The notes under the pieces: generated by a model
Databases searched by the model: none
The model's input: the letters and a program-made list of their open reading frames with translations, nothing else
What the model was told of the DNA's origin: nothing
Assembly (NCBI GenBank): GCA_028023455.1
Contig: JAQFVV010000043.1
Location: 1,098,001-1,162,000 of the forward strand
Origin: Epiperipatus broadwayi
Taxonomy: Eukaryota; Onychophora; Udeonychophora; Euonychophora; Peripatidae
Direction: 5' to 3'
Length of the DNA stretch: 64,000 nucleotides
Translations under genes and position numbers: made by a program
Part shown: positions 35,171 through 46,439 of the stretch, piece after piece
Layout of the letters: each line of letters begins with the position of its first letter
How positions within the stretch are numbered: the first letter of the stretch is position 1

Positions 35171-36165
35171 ATGGCAACGATGCATTATGTGTTTAATAAA
35201 GGGGTATTAGATTATTTAGAAAAAGTACAAAGGAAAGTAGGAAGACATGCATTAGATGCAAAGATGTGGACAGTAAAGAAAGCAATTCAAGGAGAAATGG
35301 GATGGTCAAGTTTTTATATGAGGGATGCAAAAAGCAAATTGAAAATGTTCGGTAGATTGCAGTTTATGGATAATAAAAGAATATCCAAAATAGTATTTAA
35401 TTGGATTACGAGTAAAGGGCAGGCAACTAGATGGGTGAGAAAGGTAATGCAGTATGAAGAAGATTTGGATAAAGAATTTATGTCCGTATACTTGTACAAA
35501 AGGTGGTATGATTATGTTAGGAGGATTGTTGAGTGTTATAGTGGTAAGGAATGGGATAGAAGAGTAGATGCATTAATAAAGAATAGGGAGTTGGAGAGAT
35601 GAAGAACTAGTATGGATAGTAAAACGAGTTTAAATATATATAGAAGTAAACGGAACCTTGGGTGTGAGTTAATTTGTGATAATAGTAAGGAAAGAAGTTT
35701 ATTATTTAAGGCTCGAATGGGATTTTTAGCAAAAAGGGAATATATGCATAAATGGAAAGTATGGGTGATTTAGTCTGCAAGTTGTGTAAGGAAGGCATAG
35801 AAAATATTAGGCATCTGTTAATTCAATGTAAATGCTTGAAAGCAGAAAGGGTACAAATAATGAAGTTATGGAAGATTAAATATGAACAAAGTGATTATAC
35901 AGAAAGTGAGTTATTGGTTTTTATGCAAGGCTTGGAAAAAGATCAGGGGGATTTAGATATGAAGGCCATGGAATTGACAAAGGTTATGTTGTGGAAATAG
36001 GATGGGGCAGATTATGGGAAAACTTAAAGTGGGGAATGGAAAGAGAAGGTAAAGTGGCTAACAGATTTCTCTGGGCATAGTTGCTGAGAGATTCCTGACT
36101 CTGTATAAGGAGGTCACAGTGCATCACATCACACATTACTAAACATAAGATTTCACAACATAACA
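35171..36165 (+). pseudogene. LINE C-terminal region with zinc-knuckle-like motif, and 3' end
   Basis: The frame at 35171-35602 (YVFNKGVLDYLEKVQRKVGR onward) is the thumb/C-terminal part. The frame at 35752-36000 has CKLCKEGIENIRHLLIQC, a CxxC...H...C knuckle typical of LINE tails. A 10-G run at about 35082-35091 marks one break. The 3' end is near 36165; no clear poly(A) or flanking duplication was found. Confidence 0.75.
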
Positions 36166-36399
36166 AGGATTTGATTTTTATTTGTGAAGTATGTATACAT
36201 CTTAATCACGATGCTCTAAATAATTGAATGCCTCCAGGTGATAAAAAATTATATATTCAAAATTTTAAAAACCTTCAACGTTATCAATAACATCAAAATT
36301 TTATAGAAACTTTTTGAGGAAATATCTTGATTAATGGTATAATGTAGAAAATTGAGTTAAAATCATTATAATATAAAGTATTTTTTATAATGTATTAAT

Positions 36400-36540
36400 C
36401 TCATACGAACACACATTCTTTTGAAATCATGTGAATAAAGATACAATAAAAGACAGGATTCCCAAGATGCATTTCATGCTAAACCAGCACTCATCAGTTA
36501 ATCCAGGTCACAACTATCTGTCATTTTACTGTACTTATCT
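36400..36540 (-). repeat. Family A fragment
   Basis: GATGCATTTCATGCTAAACC and AGCACTCATCAGTTAATCCA keep the ribozyme core boxes. Both arms of helix I are lost. Confidence 0.55.
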
Positions 36541-37159
36541 AGAGTGAATGGTGTCAAAGATGCGGCTGAAATAGATTTGACACTTGTAAATTAAAATGTA
36601 ACAATATGGAGTATTCTTTTTTTAATTTCTGAGATATTTTTTAACAGTAGTGGCGTTTCACTTTATATCAAAAAGATGATGGGATCAAATAAAGGATGCT
36701 ATAGTAAAGATGTGGATTTTATACTTTCAATAACAATTCTTAGGGTATTATTATATTAATAGATGAGTTTCTCTGTCCGATAGTAATACAGTATTGTAAA
36801 TTAAAATCCAAAGAAATCATGCCTATCTATAAACTCCTTACCAACCTGAACTTTATAGTTTTTTTCAAATAAAATTACCGTGTTTTGAATTGAATTATAT
36901 GCAGCTAATGTCAATAAAGACAGTTTCTGTTTTTTAATTTAGAAGTGTTTTAAATTAAAAAATATTAAATAAATTAGTAAAATAGATCGTCTTTATTAAT
37001 TAATAATCTTTAAAAATGAAATATATTAATTATCGTCTGATTCATTTTACTGATTTGTCTGAACGAAAATGTACAATTTGATTAAATCAAAACTGATCTT
37101 TGTAATTGTAAAAATAGAAAGACATTGGGTAACTTTAAAACATGTTGGTTGTATTATTT

Positions 37160-37625
37160 TCCTGAACAATTGTGATGATGGTGTTTTGGTTGTATTTACA
37201 TATTGGACTATTTCCATCATCTAATGTGAGCATTGAATGTCTTTAGAAAAATTTAACTTTATTTAAATATTCCAAATACATTTAACAGTTAGTAATAATA
37301 TATGCACAATGTTTTGAGAAGTAACATTCTCCCCTCTTCTTCAGATATTGCTGGTCTGACCAGTGACATTATTAGCATTGAAATCGAACCTGGACCCTTA
37401 CATTCTTGGGTATTGAATTTTAAGGTAACACTACCATTTTACCAAAAGCAACAGTCTGGAAAAATTTTATTTACTTATCTATGAAGTTTCTCCTGGTTTT
37501 GCCATTTTTACCTAAGAGCAATGTTGATTAATGGTTTCTATATATTATGTATAGTCACGAGATTGACTTATAGGGTTGATCGCCATGTCATGTGAACAGC
37601 TTCTTTAAATTTTCTTCTTTGTATC
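37160..37625. repeat. Family F repeat, single arm with tRNA-like part
   Basis: One arm of the foldback seen complete at 53.82-54.79 kb: TTTGGTTGTATTTACATATT, CCAAATACATTTAACAG, CTCCCCTCTTCTTCAGATAT, a B-box-like piece in reverse (GAAATCGAACCTGGACCC), and TTCTCCTGGTTTTGCCATTT. Confidence 0.7.
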
Positions 37626-37639
37626 TTTTCTTTTTTATC

Positions 37640-37880
37640 CAAAATTTTTGAATTTAACTAATTGAACATATGTTCATTGGTAAAACATGGTCTGCTACCT
37701 TAGATACATGTTTTCTCTCTTCTAATCACCAGTTTTTGTTCTTGTAAGTGCTTTTCAATGAACAACTTCTTTATTCAATATTTTTGTATTTTACCAATTG
37801 AACATATGTTCATTATTACGTACATTGTCTGCTACCTTAGACACATCTGATTTCTCTCTTCTAATCATCAGTGTGGGTTA
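37640..37880. repeat. Two direct copies of a 100-bp segment
   Basis: TGAACATATGTTCATTGG, GGTCTGCTACCTTAGATACA and TCTCTCTTCTAATCACCAG recur with few changes about 130 bp on. Confidence 0.65.
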
Positions 37881-38089
37881 TAATTGTAGTTTAAATACTA
37901 TTGAAATTTGTTATGAATCCATGGATCCATAAAGGAGTACTATCTGATTTCATGGATATTTCTATTGTTGCAATTTATGAAAATAAAAGATATTAAAAAT
38001 ACTGCAATAATCATCATGAAATCTTATTGTTTTCCACTATAATAAAAATAGTTTCATGAATTTTGTTGAATAGGTTGTCTCTTGTCAAA

Positions 38090-38490
38090 CTGAATTTAGA
38101 CAATAAACAACCACATGCTTTAAGTTTCAAGACAAACAGAAAAACAGAATTTCCTGGCAATGGTTGTCTTTCTATATAGCTTTTAAAGATTTAGTAAAAG
38201 CATTTGACTCAGGTGACAAAAACTTTTGCTGCAGAAGTTAATTTATATTAGGTATCTTCTATATAATGGAATGGGAGAAAGCCTTGTCACTAACTGCTGA
38301 TAAAATATCATGCATTTGAAATGAAAATTGGTAGTAAACAAGAATATGTATTAGCTTCAGTTTTTCTTTTCATTTTATGATAGTGTTCTGTGGAACCACT
38401 GATGGACATCTTCAGGAATATATCGATTTGATGATAAATTTTTAATTTGAACTGATTACGAGCAAAAACTTCTCTTGTTCTAAACGTACA
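38090..38490 (+). pseudogene. RTE-like reverse transcriptase remnant
   Basis: In shifting frames: KFQDKQKN, FYIAFKDLVKAFDSGDKN (matching the RTE block IAFIDLTKAFD...), a GMGES segment, then YRFDDKFLI in the position of the FRTDG...LFNL block. Heavily broken. Confidence 0.5.
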
Positions 38491-38999
38491 ATATCCTGAT
38501 AATTCAAAAGATGATTAACAGATCGTTTTAATACATTGAATAAGAACTAAAAAATACCAAAACTTTTTTAATAAAAAATTTATTACCTATATTCCTCTCA
38601 CACCAAAGATCCATGGGCCATATATTCGAACTCACAGTAGCAACAGTATTGTGCACATAGTGCAATGATACTAAATGAAAAATAAAAAAAAGTGTGCTTC
38701 ATTGCAAATGGCAACAATGCAATAAACCCGAAAGAATTGTGCTTTTTCCATCTCTAGAAAATGGACTATATGAAGACATTGAATAAATTTGCACAAATTA
38801 CTACCTAGTTGTTTAAAATCACAATCCCAAGATAGGCTATGAATATGGGGACTAAAGGTTCCTGAAAGTGCTCAGCTTAATAATTCTCTTGATATTAAGC
38901 TTCACTTGCTTGTGTAGTGCACAATTTTTAACTTACTACTCAAAGGTGAAGTAGAAACCAGGATTTTATTTTAATAAATTATATAATGTTAATATCATT

Positions 39000-39225
39000 T
39001 ACATTCTTTATTACTTTTACAATGCTTTATATAATGGCAACACATCTGTTGATGGTTTCGATTGCCCCAGCAATCTTCTTCAGAACTTTCATTTATATTT
39101 TCAAGATTGCTGAGGCAATGAAAACTATCAATAGTGGGTTATAATTATATGAAGCATTGTAAAAGTAATAAAGAATGTAAATGATATCAATATTATATGA
39201 ATTTGGAAATGCAATAAGAAAGATA
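39000..39225. repeat. Foldback repeat, family G
   Basis: Arms TACATTCTTTATTACTTTTA, CAATGCTTTATATAATGG and GATTGCCCCAGCAATCTTCT are mirrored around 39095. The relative at 45.36-45.60 kb has the same centre motif. Confidence 0.75.
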
Positions 39226-39414
39226 AAGTTATAATGCTTCATAAACAAATTATATACAAGTGTTAACACAATCAAAATTACCTCAAATTAAAAGAAGTGT
39301 TAACACATATACAGGAGAACAAAAAATTATATGACACGTGATGCATAACTTATGGAAACATAATCATTATGAGTAGTGTTTGAGATCAGATGAAAATGAT
39401 TCAAGTTTATGTAG

Positions 39415-40110
39415 ATGAATGTATAATTTAAATTCTTCATACCATTCTAAAGTAATGTACAATTAAAAAAAATATTATTTTATCAAATTAAGCTCAAAAT
39501 ACATCTAGATAAGTATTTTACAGCATATAAATATATTACACCACTCATTATTATTTTTTAAGATCATTGTATTTTTCGTTGTCAAAGATTACAGATTAGG
39601 GAGCAAGTGCCATGGTTCTGAGAGTATGAATAATTATCTCGGCATTATAACGATGAAAGGTTTGAATATTTTTCTCAAGCAAACATTTAAGATTAATTAT
39701 TCATTTGTGAAATAAATATTTTGTAGGATATAAATATGTATTATGCCACTCTTTATTATTTTTATGAGATCACGGAATGTTTTATTTTCAAAAACTACAG
39801 AGCAATGAGCAAGTTCCATGGTTCTGAGAGTATGGATATTCACCGCGGTATTATAACGATGAAAAATTTAAATATTTTATCCAAGTAAACGTTTAAGATT
39901 AATTATTCACTTGTGTACTAAGTATTTTAGAGCATATAAATATATATAGTAGCACTCATTATTTTTTAAGATCAAATTACAGAGCAGTAAGAAAGTCACA
40001 TAATTCTGAGAATATGAATAATTATTGTGACATATTAAGGATGAATGATTTTAATATTTTTCTTGAGCAATTGTTTAAGATTAATTATTCACTTGTGAAA
40101 TACAAAATGA
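39415..40110. repeat. Degenerate tandem repeat, three units of about 185-205 bp
   Basis: The marker TTCTGAGAGTATG recurs near 39617, 39822 and (as TTCTGAGAATATG) 39994. Shared flanks are AACATTTAAGATTAATTATT and GAGCATATAAATATAT or its variants. It lies just left of the gypsy insertion. Confidence 0.65.
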
Positions 40111-40165
40111 CATAAATATGATCAAGTTTGAAAAATGTGTATCGCATATTCTGGATGGTTATTAT

Positions 40166-40365
40166 TGTAGTGTTTTAGTCTCTAGAATAACAAACCAGCC
40201 AAGAACTTGTTATCATTTTTTAAGAACGAATTAGCGCTATCAAAATAGTATTTGTTTACTAGTTATGGTTACCATTCATACCGCAGACAATAATAGTCTA
40301 GTTCCGCAGTCATTCCTTGAATGACGTCATGATAGAAAAATCATCACGGATCGTAAGACATCACA
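40166..40365 (-). repeat. 3' LTR of the gypsy element
   Basis: Has TG...CA ends and is preceded by ATTAT. It differs from the other LTR at 40266 (T, where the other has C) and 40347 (C, where the other has T). Both are at CpG. Confidence 0.95.
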
Positions 40366-40376
40366 CTCCTTCCCCC

Positions 40377-41522
40377 TTAGTATGTAACATAATCCTTGAA
40401 ATGCACTGGTGGACGGCATTGACGTTGAGGGTGTTCTCTGTAAGCCTTTGGAGTTTGAATTGGAGATGTAGGATGGAAATGTGTTGAGCTCGGGTTATTT
40501 GTGTTTTCCAGTGTCACACTGGGTAGAGAATTTTGGGCAAGTGGTGTTTCCTCAGCAGGAGGTGAGACAGTTGGAAGAGTGTCCACTGTTCTTGAGCGCA
40601 ACTGATCAATGTGCTTATGTTGTAAACCCAGATCAGTTCATACTTCATATGACAGAGGGCCTGTATGCTGTTCTACCATGGCAGGAATCCATGGAGAACC
40701 TCTTCCTGCTGCTCGTGTAAATACTGTGTCATCTGGTTGGAATTCATGTAACCGATGATGTTTGTATGGTGCTGACTTTGGGGCTCTATCCGGATGAAGG
40801 AAGTCTAGGCATGTACGAAGGCGTCGATGAAAGAGCATTTCGGCTGGACTCAAACCTGTAGTTGTAGATGGAGTTATGTGCTGAGCCAAAAGGTATTGGG
40901 CAATACGTTGCTCCCAATTTCCATGAGTAATACGCTTTAGGCTCTCCTTCACAGACTGGACAGCCCTCTCCGCAAGACCATTACTTGATGGGTGGTAAGG
41001 TGCGATTCATGCATGGCGAATTCCATTACTAGCAAGAAAAGTAGAAAACTCTGAAGAAACAAACTGGGGTCCATTGTCCGAAACTACACACTCTGGTATT
41101 CCATGGGTACAAAATAGTTCTCGTAGTACTGTGACTGTTGCAACTGAGGTTGTTTTAGGCATTCTGCGCACTTCTACCCATTTTGAATAGGCATCAACAA
41201 CAACAAAAAGCATTTGCCCATCGATTGGGCCTGCAAAATCTATGTGCAGTCGTGACCATGGTGTGGATGGTGGTTCCCAAGGGTGAATTGGAGCACGGGG
41301 GCAAGCATGTCTTATGACTTGACAATTTTTGCATTTGCCCACAAGATTCTCAATATCCCTATCCATTGATGGCCACCATACGTATGACCTTGCTAATGCT
41401 TTGGTTCTCACGATGCCAGAATGACCCAAATGAAGTTCGTTAAGAACAATTCTCTGTAGAGAAAAAGGAATAATTACGCGTGACCCCCCAAAGCAAACAG
41501 TTTTTGTGTGTTGATAACTCAT
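40377..41522 (-). pseudogene. Gypsy integrase and C-terminal tail, two TGA stops
   Basis: The zinc-binding H-H-C-C is in HLGHSGIVRTKA ... KCKNCQ. The catalytic Asp residues are in LHIDFAGP and VVSDNGPQF. The third acidic residue (LAERAVQ) comes after the TGA at 41007-41009, which falls in RHA-stop-IAPYHP, where relatives have Arg. A second TGA at 40638-40640 falls in SYEV-stop-TDLG, again a likely Arg. The tail is Pro/Ser/Thr-rich and ends HFKDYVTY at 40377. Confidence 0.9.
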
Positions 41523-43017
41523 TGCGTCTTATAAGAAAAGGTTGAAGTTTAGTGTCTGTGGTTCTGCTTGGCCAGGCAGTGAAAATATAGTTTTTTACTT
41601 TTGATAACAAAAAGTCTTTTCGTGTTGCATGTGCAACTTGTTCAGCAGTTACAGGAGGATCTTCCAATTCCTCCAAGAAAAAGACACCATTCATGTTTGG
41701 ATTGTCGCATTCGGTTGATGGAAGTGGAAATTTGCTCAACGCGTCTGCATTTGCAACTTTTTTTCCTGGTTTATATTCCAGTTTGAAAGAATATGCATTG
41801 AGGATGTGTGTCCATCTTTGCATTCAGGGTGATAAAATTATTGGTGTTGGTTTATCCGAGGTAAAAATGCCAAGCAGCGGACGATGATCAGTACAAATGT
41901 TAAATTTAATTCCGAATAGGAAATGATGAAAACGTTTCATGCCAAATACTATTGCCAAAGCTTCTTTATCAATTTGTGCATAGTTTCGTTCAGCCTTAGA
42001 CAATGTCCGTGAAGCAAAAACAACTGGAGCGGATGATCCATCAGGATATTGCATACTTAATACTGCACCTACTCCGTAAGGCGAAGCATCACATGTAAGT
42101 AGAACACTTTGGTGAGGGTCAAATGGAACTAGAACATTATTGGACATCAATGCCTCTTTAAGTTTAAGAAAGGCTTTTTCATGTTGTGGTGTCCAAGTCC
42201 ATGTAGCATTTGTCTGTAATAAACAATGTAAAGGTTCAGCTACTGTTGCACGATCTGGAAGGAAATTGTTATAAAAATTTATAAGACCTAAGAATGCTTT
42301 CAGTTCTATTTTGTTCCTAGGAGAGCAAGCATTTTGAATTGCAGTTGTTTTACTTGGAGATGGATGCAGGCCTTTACAGTCGATTGTATAACCCAGAAAT
42401 TCCACAGAATCTACTCCAAATACATATTTTTCTTTATTGGCCCGCAATCCACTGTGTGCTAACCTTTTAAACACAGTATGTAATTTTGAACATAGATCAA
42501 TTGTTGAAGATGCACAAATTAATATGTCATCGAAATATGGAAAAACTCCAGAAATGTTTCCAAGTAAATTGTCTATAATACATTGAAACATTCCGGGTGC
42601 AACACAGATTCCGAACTGTAGACGTTTTACGCGGAAGGCTCCTCGATGAGTGATGATTGTCTGTATGTTTGCAGACATATCATCAACTGGAAGTTGTAGG
42701 TAGGCCTTAGCTAAATCAATTTTTGCAAAGATAGAGCTAGGAGGAAGAGATGTCAGAAGATGATGTACCGCAGGTCTAGGGTATGGGTGATTCTGAAGAG
42801 CTCTGTTGACTGTCACTTTGTAGTCACCGCATAATCTCACCTCTCCTGTTGGTTTAAGAATCGGTACTACTGGTGTTGTCCATACAGGGTTTTCCATTGG
42901 TTCAATGATCCCATCGCGGAGCAGAGTATCTAAAGCAACATCCACCTTAGGTTTCATAGCAAGTGGTAGTGGCCGGGCTCGTAGTCTGATTGGGGGAAAT
43001 TTAGGATCAACTGGCAA
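41440..43017 (-). pseudogene. Gypsy reverse transcriptase and RNase H, one TGA stop
   Basis: RT runs from LPVDPKFPPIRL through IFAKIDLAKAYLQLPV and the active site PYFDDILI to LGLINFYNNFLPD. RNase H follows: LLTCDASPYGVGAVLS, the NYAQIDKEALA block, and CTDHRPL. A TGA at 41824-41826 interrupts (ILSP-stop-MQRW, where relatives have Arg). The chain continues through YKPGKKVANADALSKFP. Near 41484-41489 a run of six C on plus (G on minus) shifts the frame between RNase H/linker and integrase. Confidence 0.92.
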
Positions 43018-43043
43018 TGATACAGCTGGACCCTTGTAAGTTC

Positions 43044-44321
43044 CTATAGATGAGCTGAGCTGAAAACTTGTGGAAATTCATTAATGATATCTTGAATAGA
43101 TGGTTCGGTAATTAGATGGACTCCAGTTAATGAAATACCTAGAGGTGTGAACCATTCACGTCCTAACAGGTTTGTACAAGGACTCTCTGTTATTAATAAA
43201 CATAGATGGCATGAATATACACCATACTGAACATGTACAACACAATATCCCTTGAATAATATTGAGTGGTGCTGGAAATCCCGTAATGTAATTGTTACTG
43301 GATGTAGTTCAGGTATTTTTCCATTGCACAATTCAGATAGTGTGTCAGAAGATAAAATAGAATATTCTGATCCTGAGTCAATTTCCATTTTACATTCCTT
43401 GCCATTAATGTACACATGTGCGGAGGATTTAGGTGTTGAAGCATCACGGCGTATTTCATGGATATGACTTACATCATCATCCGTCTCCATTACTGCCATG
43501 CAGTGGTTTGCAGATCCAGGAATAGTGCGTTGTTTTGCTCGGCATACACGCTGTAGATGACCTATTTTCTGGCAGAAATGGCATTTGGTTTTCTTGAAAG
43601 GGCATTCCACTCGATTGTGTTGACTGCCACAACCATAGCAAAGTGGAAATCCTGATTGAGATGCGCCAATGTTCCTTTTGTGTATAGGGGATGTTTGTGA
43701 AGACAGTAAAAACCTAGAAACATTTTTGCGAGGTAAGGTTGATCTGTTTCACTGAATAAGATCAACAGTCGACATGGGAGTGTTTGTGGCACGGATTTCA
43801 CGCACCTGTACCAATGCAGATACAGCATCTAAGCTACGCTGTATAGCTATCTCTAATGTTAAAGATTCTTCTGTCAATAATTTGCGCTGTGTAGTTTCAT
43901 CACGAAGTCCACAGACAAATTGATCTCGAAGACGCTCTGTTAGTGAAAGACCAAAATCGCAGCTCTCAAGGTCGGCTAAAAATGCACTCACATTTTCTTC
44001 TTCTCGTTGCCAACGACGGTGAAATTGAAAACGTTGGTAAATAACGGGTTGTGGATTAAAATACTGTTTTAATATATTTACTATTTCTTGATATGACTTG
44101 TCATGAGGCAACGCAGGTGATATAAGAGAACAAAGAATACTTAATGTTCGTAGTCCGCAAACAGCGAGGAGTGTTGCACGTTTCCTTTCGTCAGCAATAA
44201 TATTATTAGCTTCACAAAAGAAATTTACCTGTGACGCGTATGTATCCCACATTTGCGGTGAGTCAGCGTCGAAAGGTGCTATAGAACCAATAGTTGCCAT
44301 TATAAATCCAATAGAAAACAA
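43044..44321 (-). pseudogene. Gypsy gag, nucleocapsid and protease, one TGA stop
   Basis: The capsid-like part starts near 44300 (MATIGSIAPFDADSPQMWDT) and runs to VDLIQ. A TGA at 43749-43751 follows. The same frame then goes on through two CCHC knuckles (CYGCGSQHNRVEC, CHFCQKIGHLQRVC) to the protease: active site MEIDSGSEYSILS and flap/end NLLGREWF. At 43050-43070 a doubled pentamer (GCTCA twice on minus) shifts the frame by -1 into the RT. This looks like a mutation rather than a programmed shift. Confidence 0.9.
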
Positions 44322-44449
44322 AGTTTGAGTAAAAAAAAATTCGGCGTCCTACGTACGATTAAGAATAATATTATAAAGAACACTGTTGAATTAAAATATA
44401 ATATATATTTTTAGTATCTCGCGTATCCCATCCTCGTTGCCAAAACTGG

Positions 44450-44649
44450 TGTAGTGTTTTAGTCTCTAGAATAACAAACCAGCCAAGAACTTGTTATCAT
44501 TTTTTAAGAACGAATTAGCGCTATCAAAATAGTATTTGTTTACTAGTTACGGTTACCATTCATACCGCAGACAATAATAGTCTAGTTCCGCAGTCATTCC
44601 TTGAATGACGTCATGATAGAAAAATCATCATGGATCGTAAGACATCACA
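44450..44649 (-). repeat. 5' LTR of the gypsy element
   Basis: Same 200-bp sequence as the 3' LTR with two C/T differences. Followed by the target duplicate ATTAT. Confidence 0.95.
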
Positions 44650-44654
44650 ATTAT

Positions 44655-46310
44655 ATGACACATGTGGGATCCAGATTCAATTTAAAACAGTTAATGAGGA
44701 ACACACATATTTTGATTGAAGGTTTGTGATGATGGTATCCCAGTTTACCAGATCAAAAGCGTTTCTAAAGTCAATTTGGAATGCAACATAATTTGTTAAT
44801 TCATGTTCTTTTGCATACATTGTTAACTTCTGTGCACAGTGGGTTTTAACTTCATAATATGCTGCGGAAATCTTAGAAAGGATAAGATTACTTATTTAAA
44901 AATAATTCCTGCAAACATTTTTTAATCAATATACTCCAGTGAGATGAAGCACAGATCATCCACTGAGGAACACAATGTGTGTGATTTATTTCTAAGGCAG
45001 AACATTACATTTGTAGAAAGGTAAGGTATGTAATATTCTCATGAACAAAGTTGATTAGAATAATTATGTAGAATGGGAGTGGTGATATAAATTAGATGCT
45101 TGTAAATATTAGCCAGAATACGAACATTTGCTAGTGCAATGTATGTGAACATGAGTACATAATTTTCTTAAGGATTTGTTACTTTGATATATAATTACAT
45201 TAATGTTGTAAAGCACAGTTATTAAAGAGTAGGAAATAATTAATGGCTATTAGAGTGGCTTTTAGGTGCTTAAGAAGTTTAATATCCATATTAGTGCCTG
45301 ATGAATGTATTTTCTTTCAACAATATAGGAATAGCAAAAGTACCATATAATACTTAATTGTCCATGCACTTTACTACTGTTACACAATGCTTTATTTACC
45401 ACCCTTTTTTACAGTTTACACTTTTGATTACCCCAGCAATCTTCTTCAGAACTTTATATCTTCTAGCCTCAACTGCTAAGAGATATAAAGTTCTGAAGAA
45501 GATTGCTGGGGCAATCGAAACTAAAAAAAGGCTGGTAAATAAAGCATTGTGTTATAAGGTATACATTTGGCAATGCAATAAGAAAGAGTATTTATTAATA
45601 TCAAAAGTACAAGAAGGATTTGATTTTGCATGATCTACAGTTCTTTTTTGTCACCTTGTAAGATTAGGGATTATATTTCTAAGCCTAAATATCATAGAAT
45701 TTTGGTTATAAAGAGCAATTTGCTATTTAGCTTCACTCTGAAGTTTATGGATAAGGAGTTTTGCATCATTGAATTGTGTAATAGCTTGAAGAGTTTAATT
45801 GATGTAAACAATACATTGCCTCATAAGGTTATTTGAATGTGAATCCTTAAGTGATCAGAACAACAATTATTTAAAGTTTTTAGTAGTGTCCATATTTTAA
45901 ATGAAGAATGGTTCCACAGCTGATAACGTAATTACTGGAAATTAATATGTTAGAGATATGATTGATAGTTGAATTAAATTTACTAGGAATTTGGACACTT
46001 GGATGTAAATTTATAAATTGCTGGTTTATTTCAAACAGGAAGTCAGTAGGAGAAACAAAAAATTAAGTTCAATGAGAAAGGATCCTTGACCTCCAATAAA
46101 TGTCACAGAATTTGGAGGGTAAGGGAAAGTAATGTTAGCAAGACCAGTTCATTGAGCTTTAGTTTCAAAGTGGGTGGTAACTCATTATAGGAGCAATTGA
46201 AGTCACCACACATGATAGCTAGACCAAGCTTATGAAGGATTTCACCTTGAGCAATGAGGATAGTATTTACTATAACCTAAATCTTAAATTTAGCAATTAA
46301 TGTTCAAAAT
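44655..46310 (-). pseudogene. Older LINE remnant hit by the gypsy insertion
   Basis: On the minus strand an endonuclease block reads LAIMCGDFNCSYNELPPTLK near 46080-46260. An RT block YVAFQIDFRNAFDLVNWDTI is near 44740-44840, with KTHCAQKLTMYAKEH before it. The gap between holds a family G foldback (45.36-45.60 kb). The gypsy element lies immediately 3' of the RT block, so it landed in or at the edge of this LINE. Confidence 0.65.
45358..45605. repeat. Foldback repeat, family G
   Basis: CAATGCTTTATTTACCA, ACCCCAGCAATCTTCTTCAG and AACTTTATATCTT are mirrored around 45472. The mirrored half reads AAGTTCTGAAGAAGATTGCT then GGGGCAATCGAAAC. This stem with CTGAAGA and GAAAC boxes is hammerhead-like but has no matching helix I. 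Confidence 0.75.
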
Positions 46311-46439
46311 GTCAGATGCTTCACCAGTCTCGTTTGAAAACCTTGGGTAATATTGTCCAATTTTTACCATAATATGTAAAGTATTAAAGATTTTAAGACT
46401 TCTCATTCGATAATTTAATATACAAAATTAACAAAGCGT

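Larger units (their letters stand above)
40166..44649 (-). mobile_element. Ty3/gypsy LTR retrotransposon, complete but disabled
   Basis: Two 200-bp LTRs differing at two positions enclose gag, protease, RT, RNase H and integrase, all on the minus strand. The target duplication ATTAT is present at 40161-40165 and 44650-44654. Just inside the 5' LTR, on the minus strand, lies TGGCAACGAGGATGGGAT (44423-44440 on plus), a likely tRNA primer site. A purine tract AAGGGGGAAGGAG precedes the 3' LTR. There is no env. Four in-frame TGA stops and two frameshifts disable this copy. LTR similarity of 99% says it is recent. Its base composition is richer in G+C than the surroundings. Confidence 0.95.

Noticed and set aside
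40377-40720. An env gene downstream of the gypsy integrase
   Set aside because: The only frame after integrase is its own Pro/Ser-rich tail, ending just before the purine tract and LTR.
43050-43075. Programmed -1 frameshift between protease and RT of the gypsy
   Set aside because: No slippery heptamer is seen, and a doubled GCTCA pentamer explains the shift as a mutation.
45440-45535. CTGAAGAAG...CAATCGAAAC in family G (and similar in the 29.7 kb repeat, family F and 4.25 kb) as hammerhead ribozymes
   Set aside because: The first and second boxes and a stem resembling helix II are present, but there is an extra A after the first box, no NUH at the right distance, and no pairing for helix I. 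They are recorded as a motif only.
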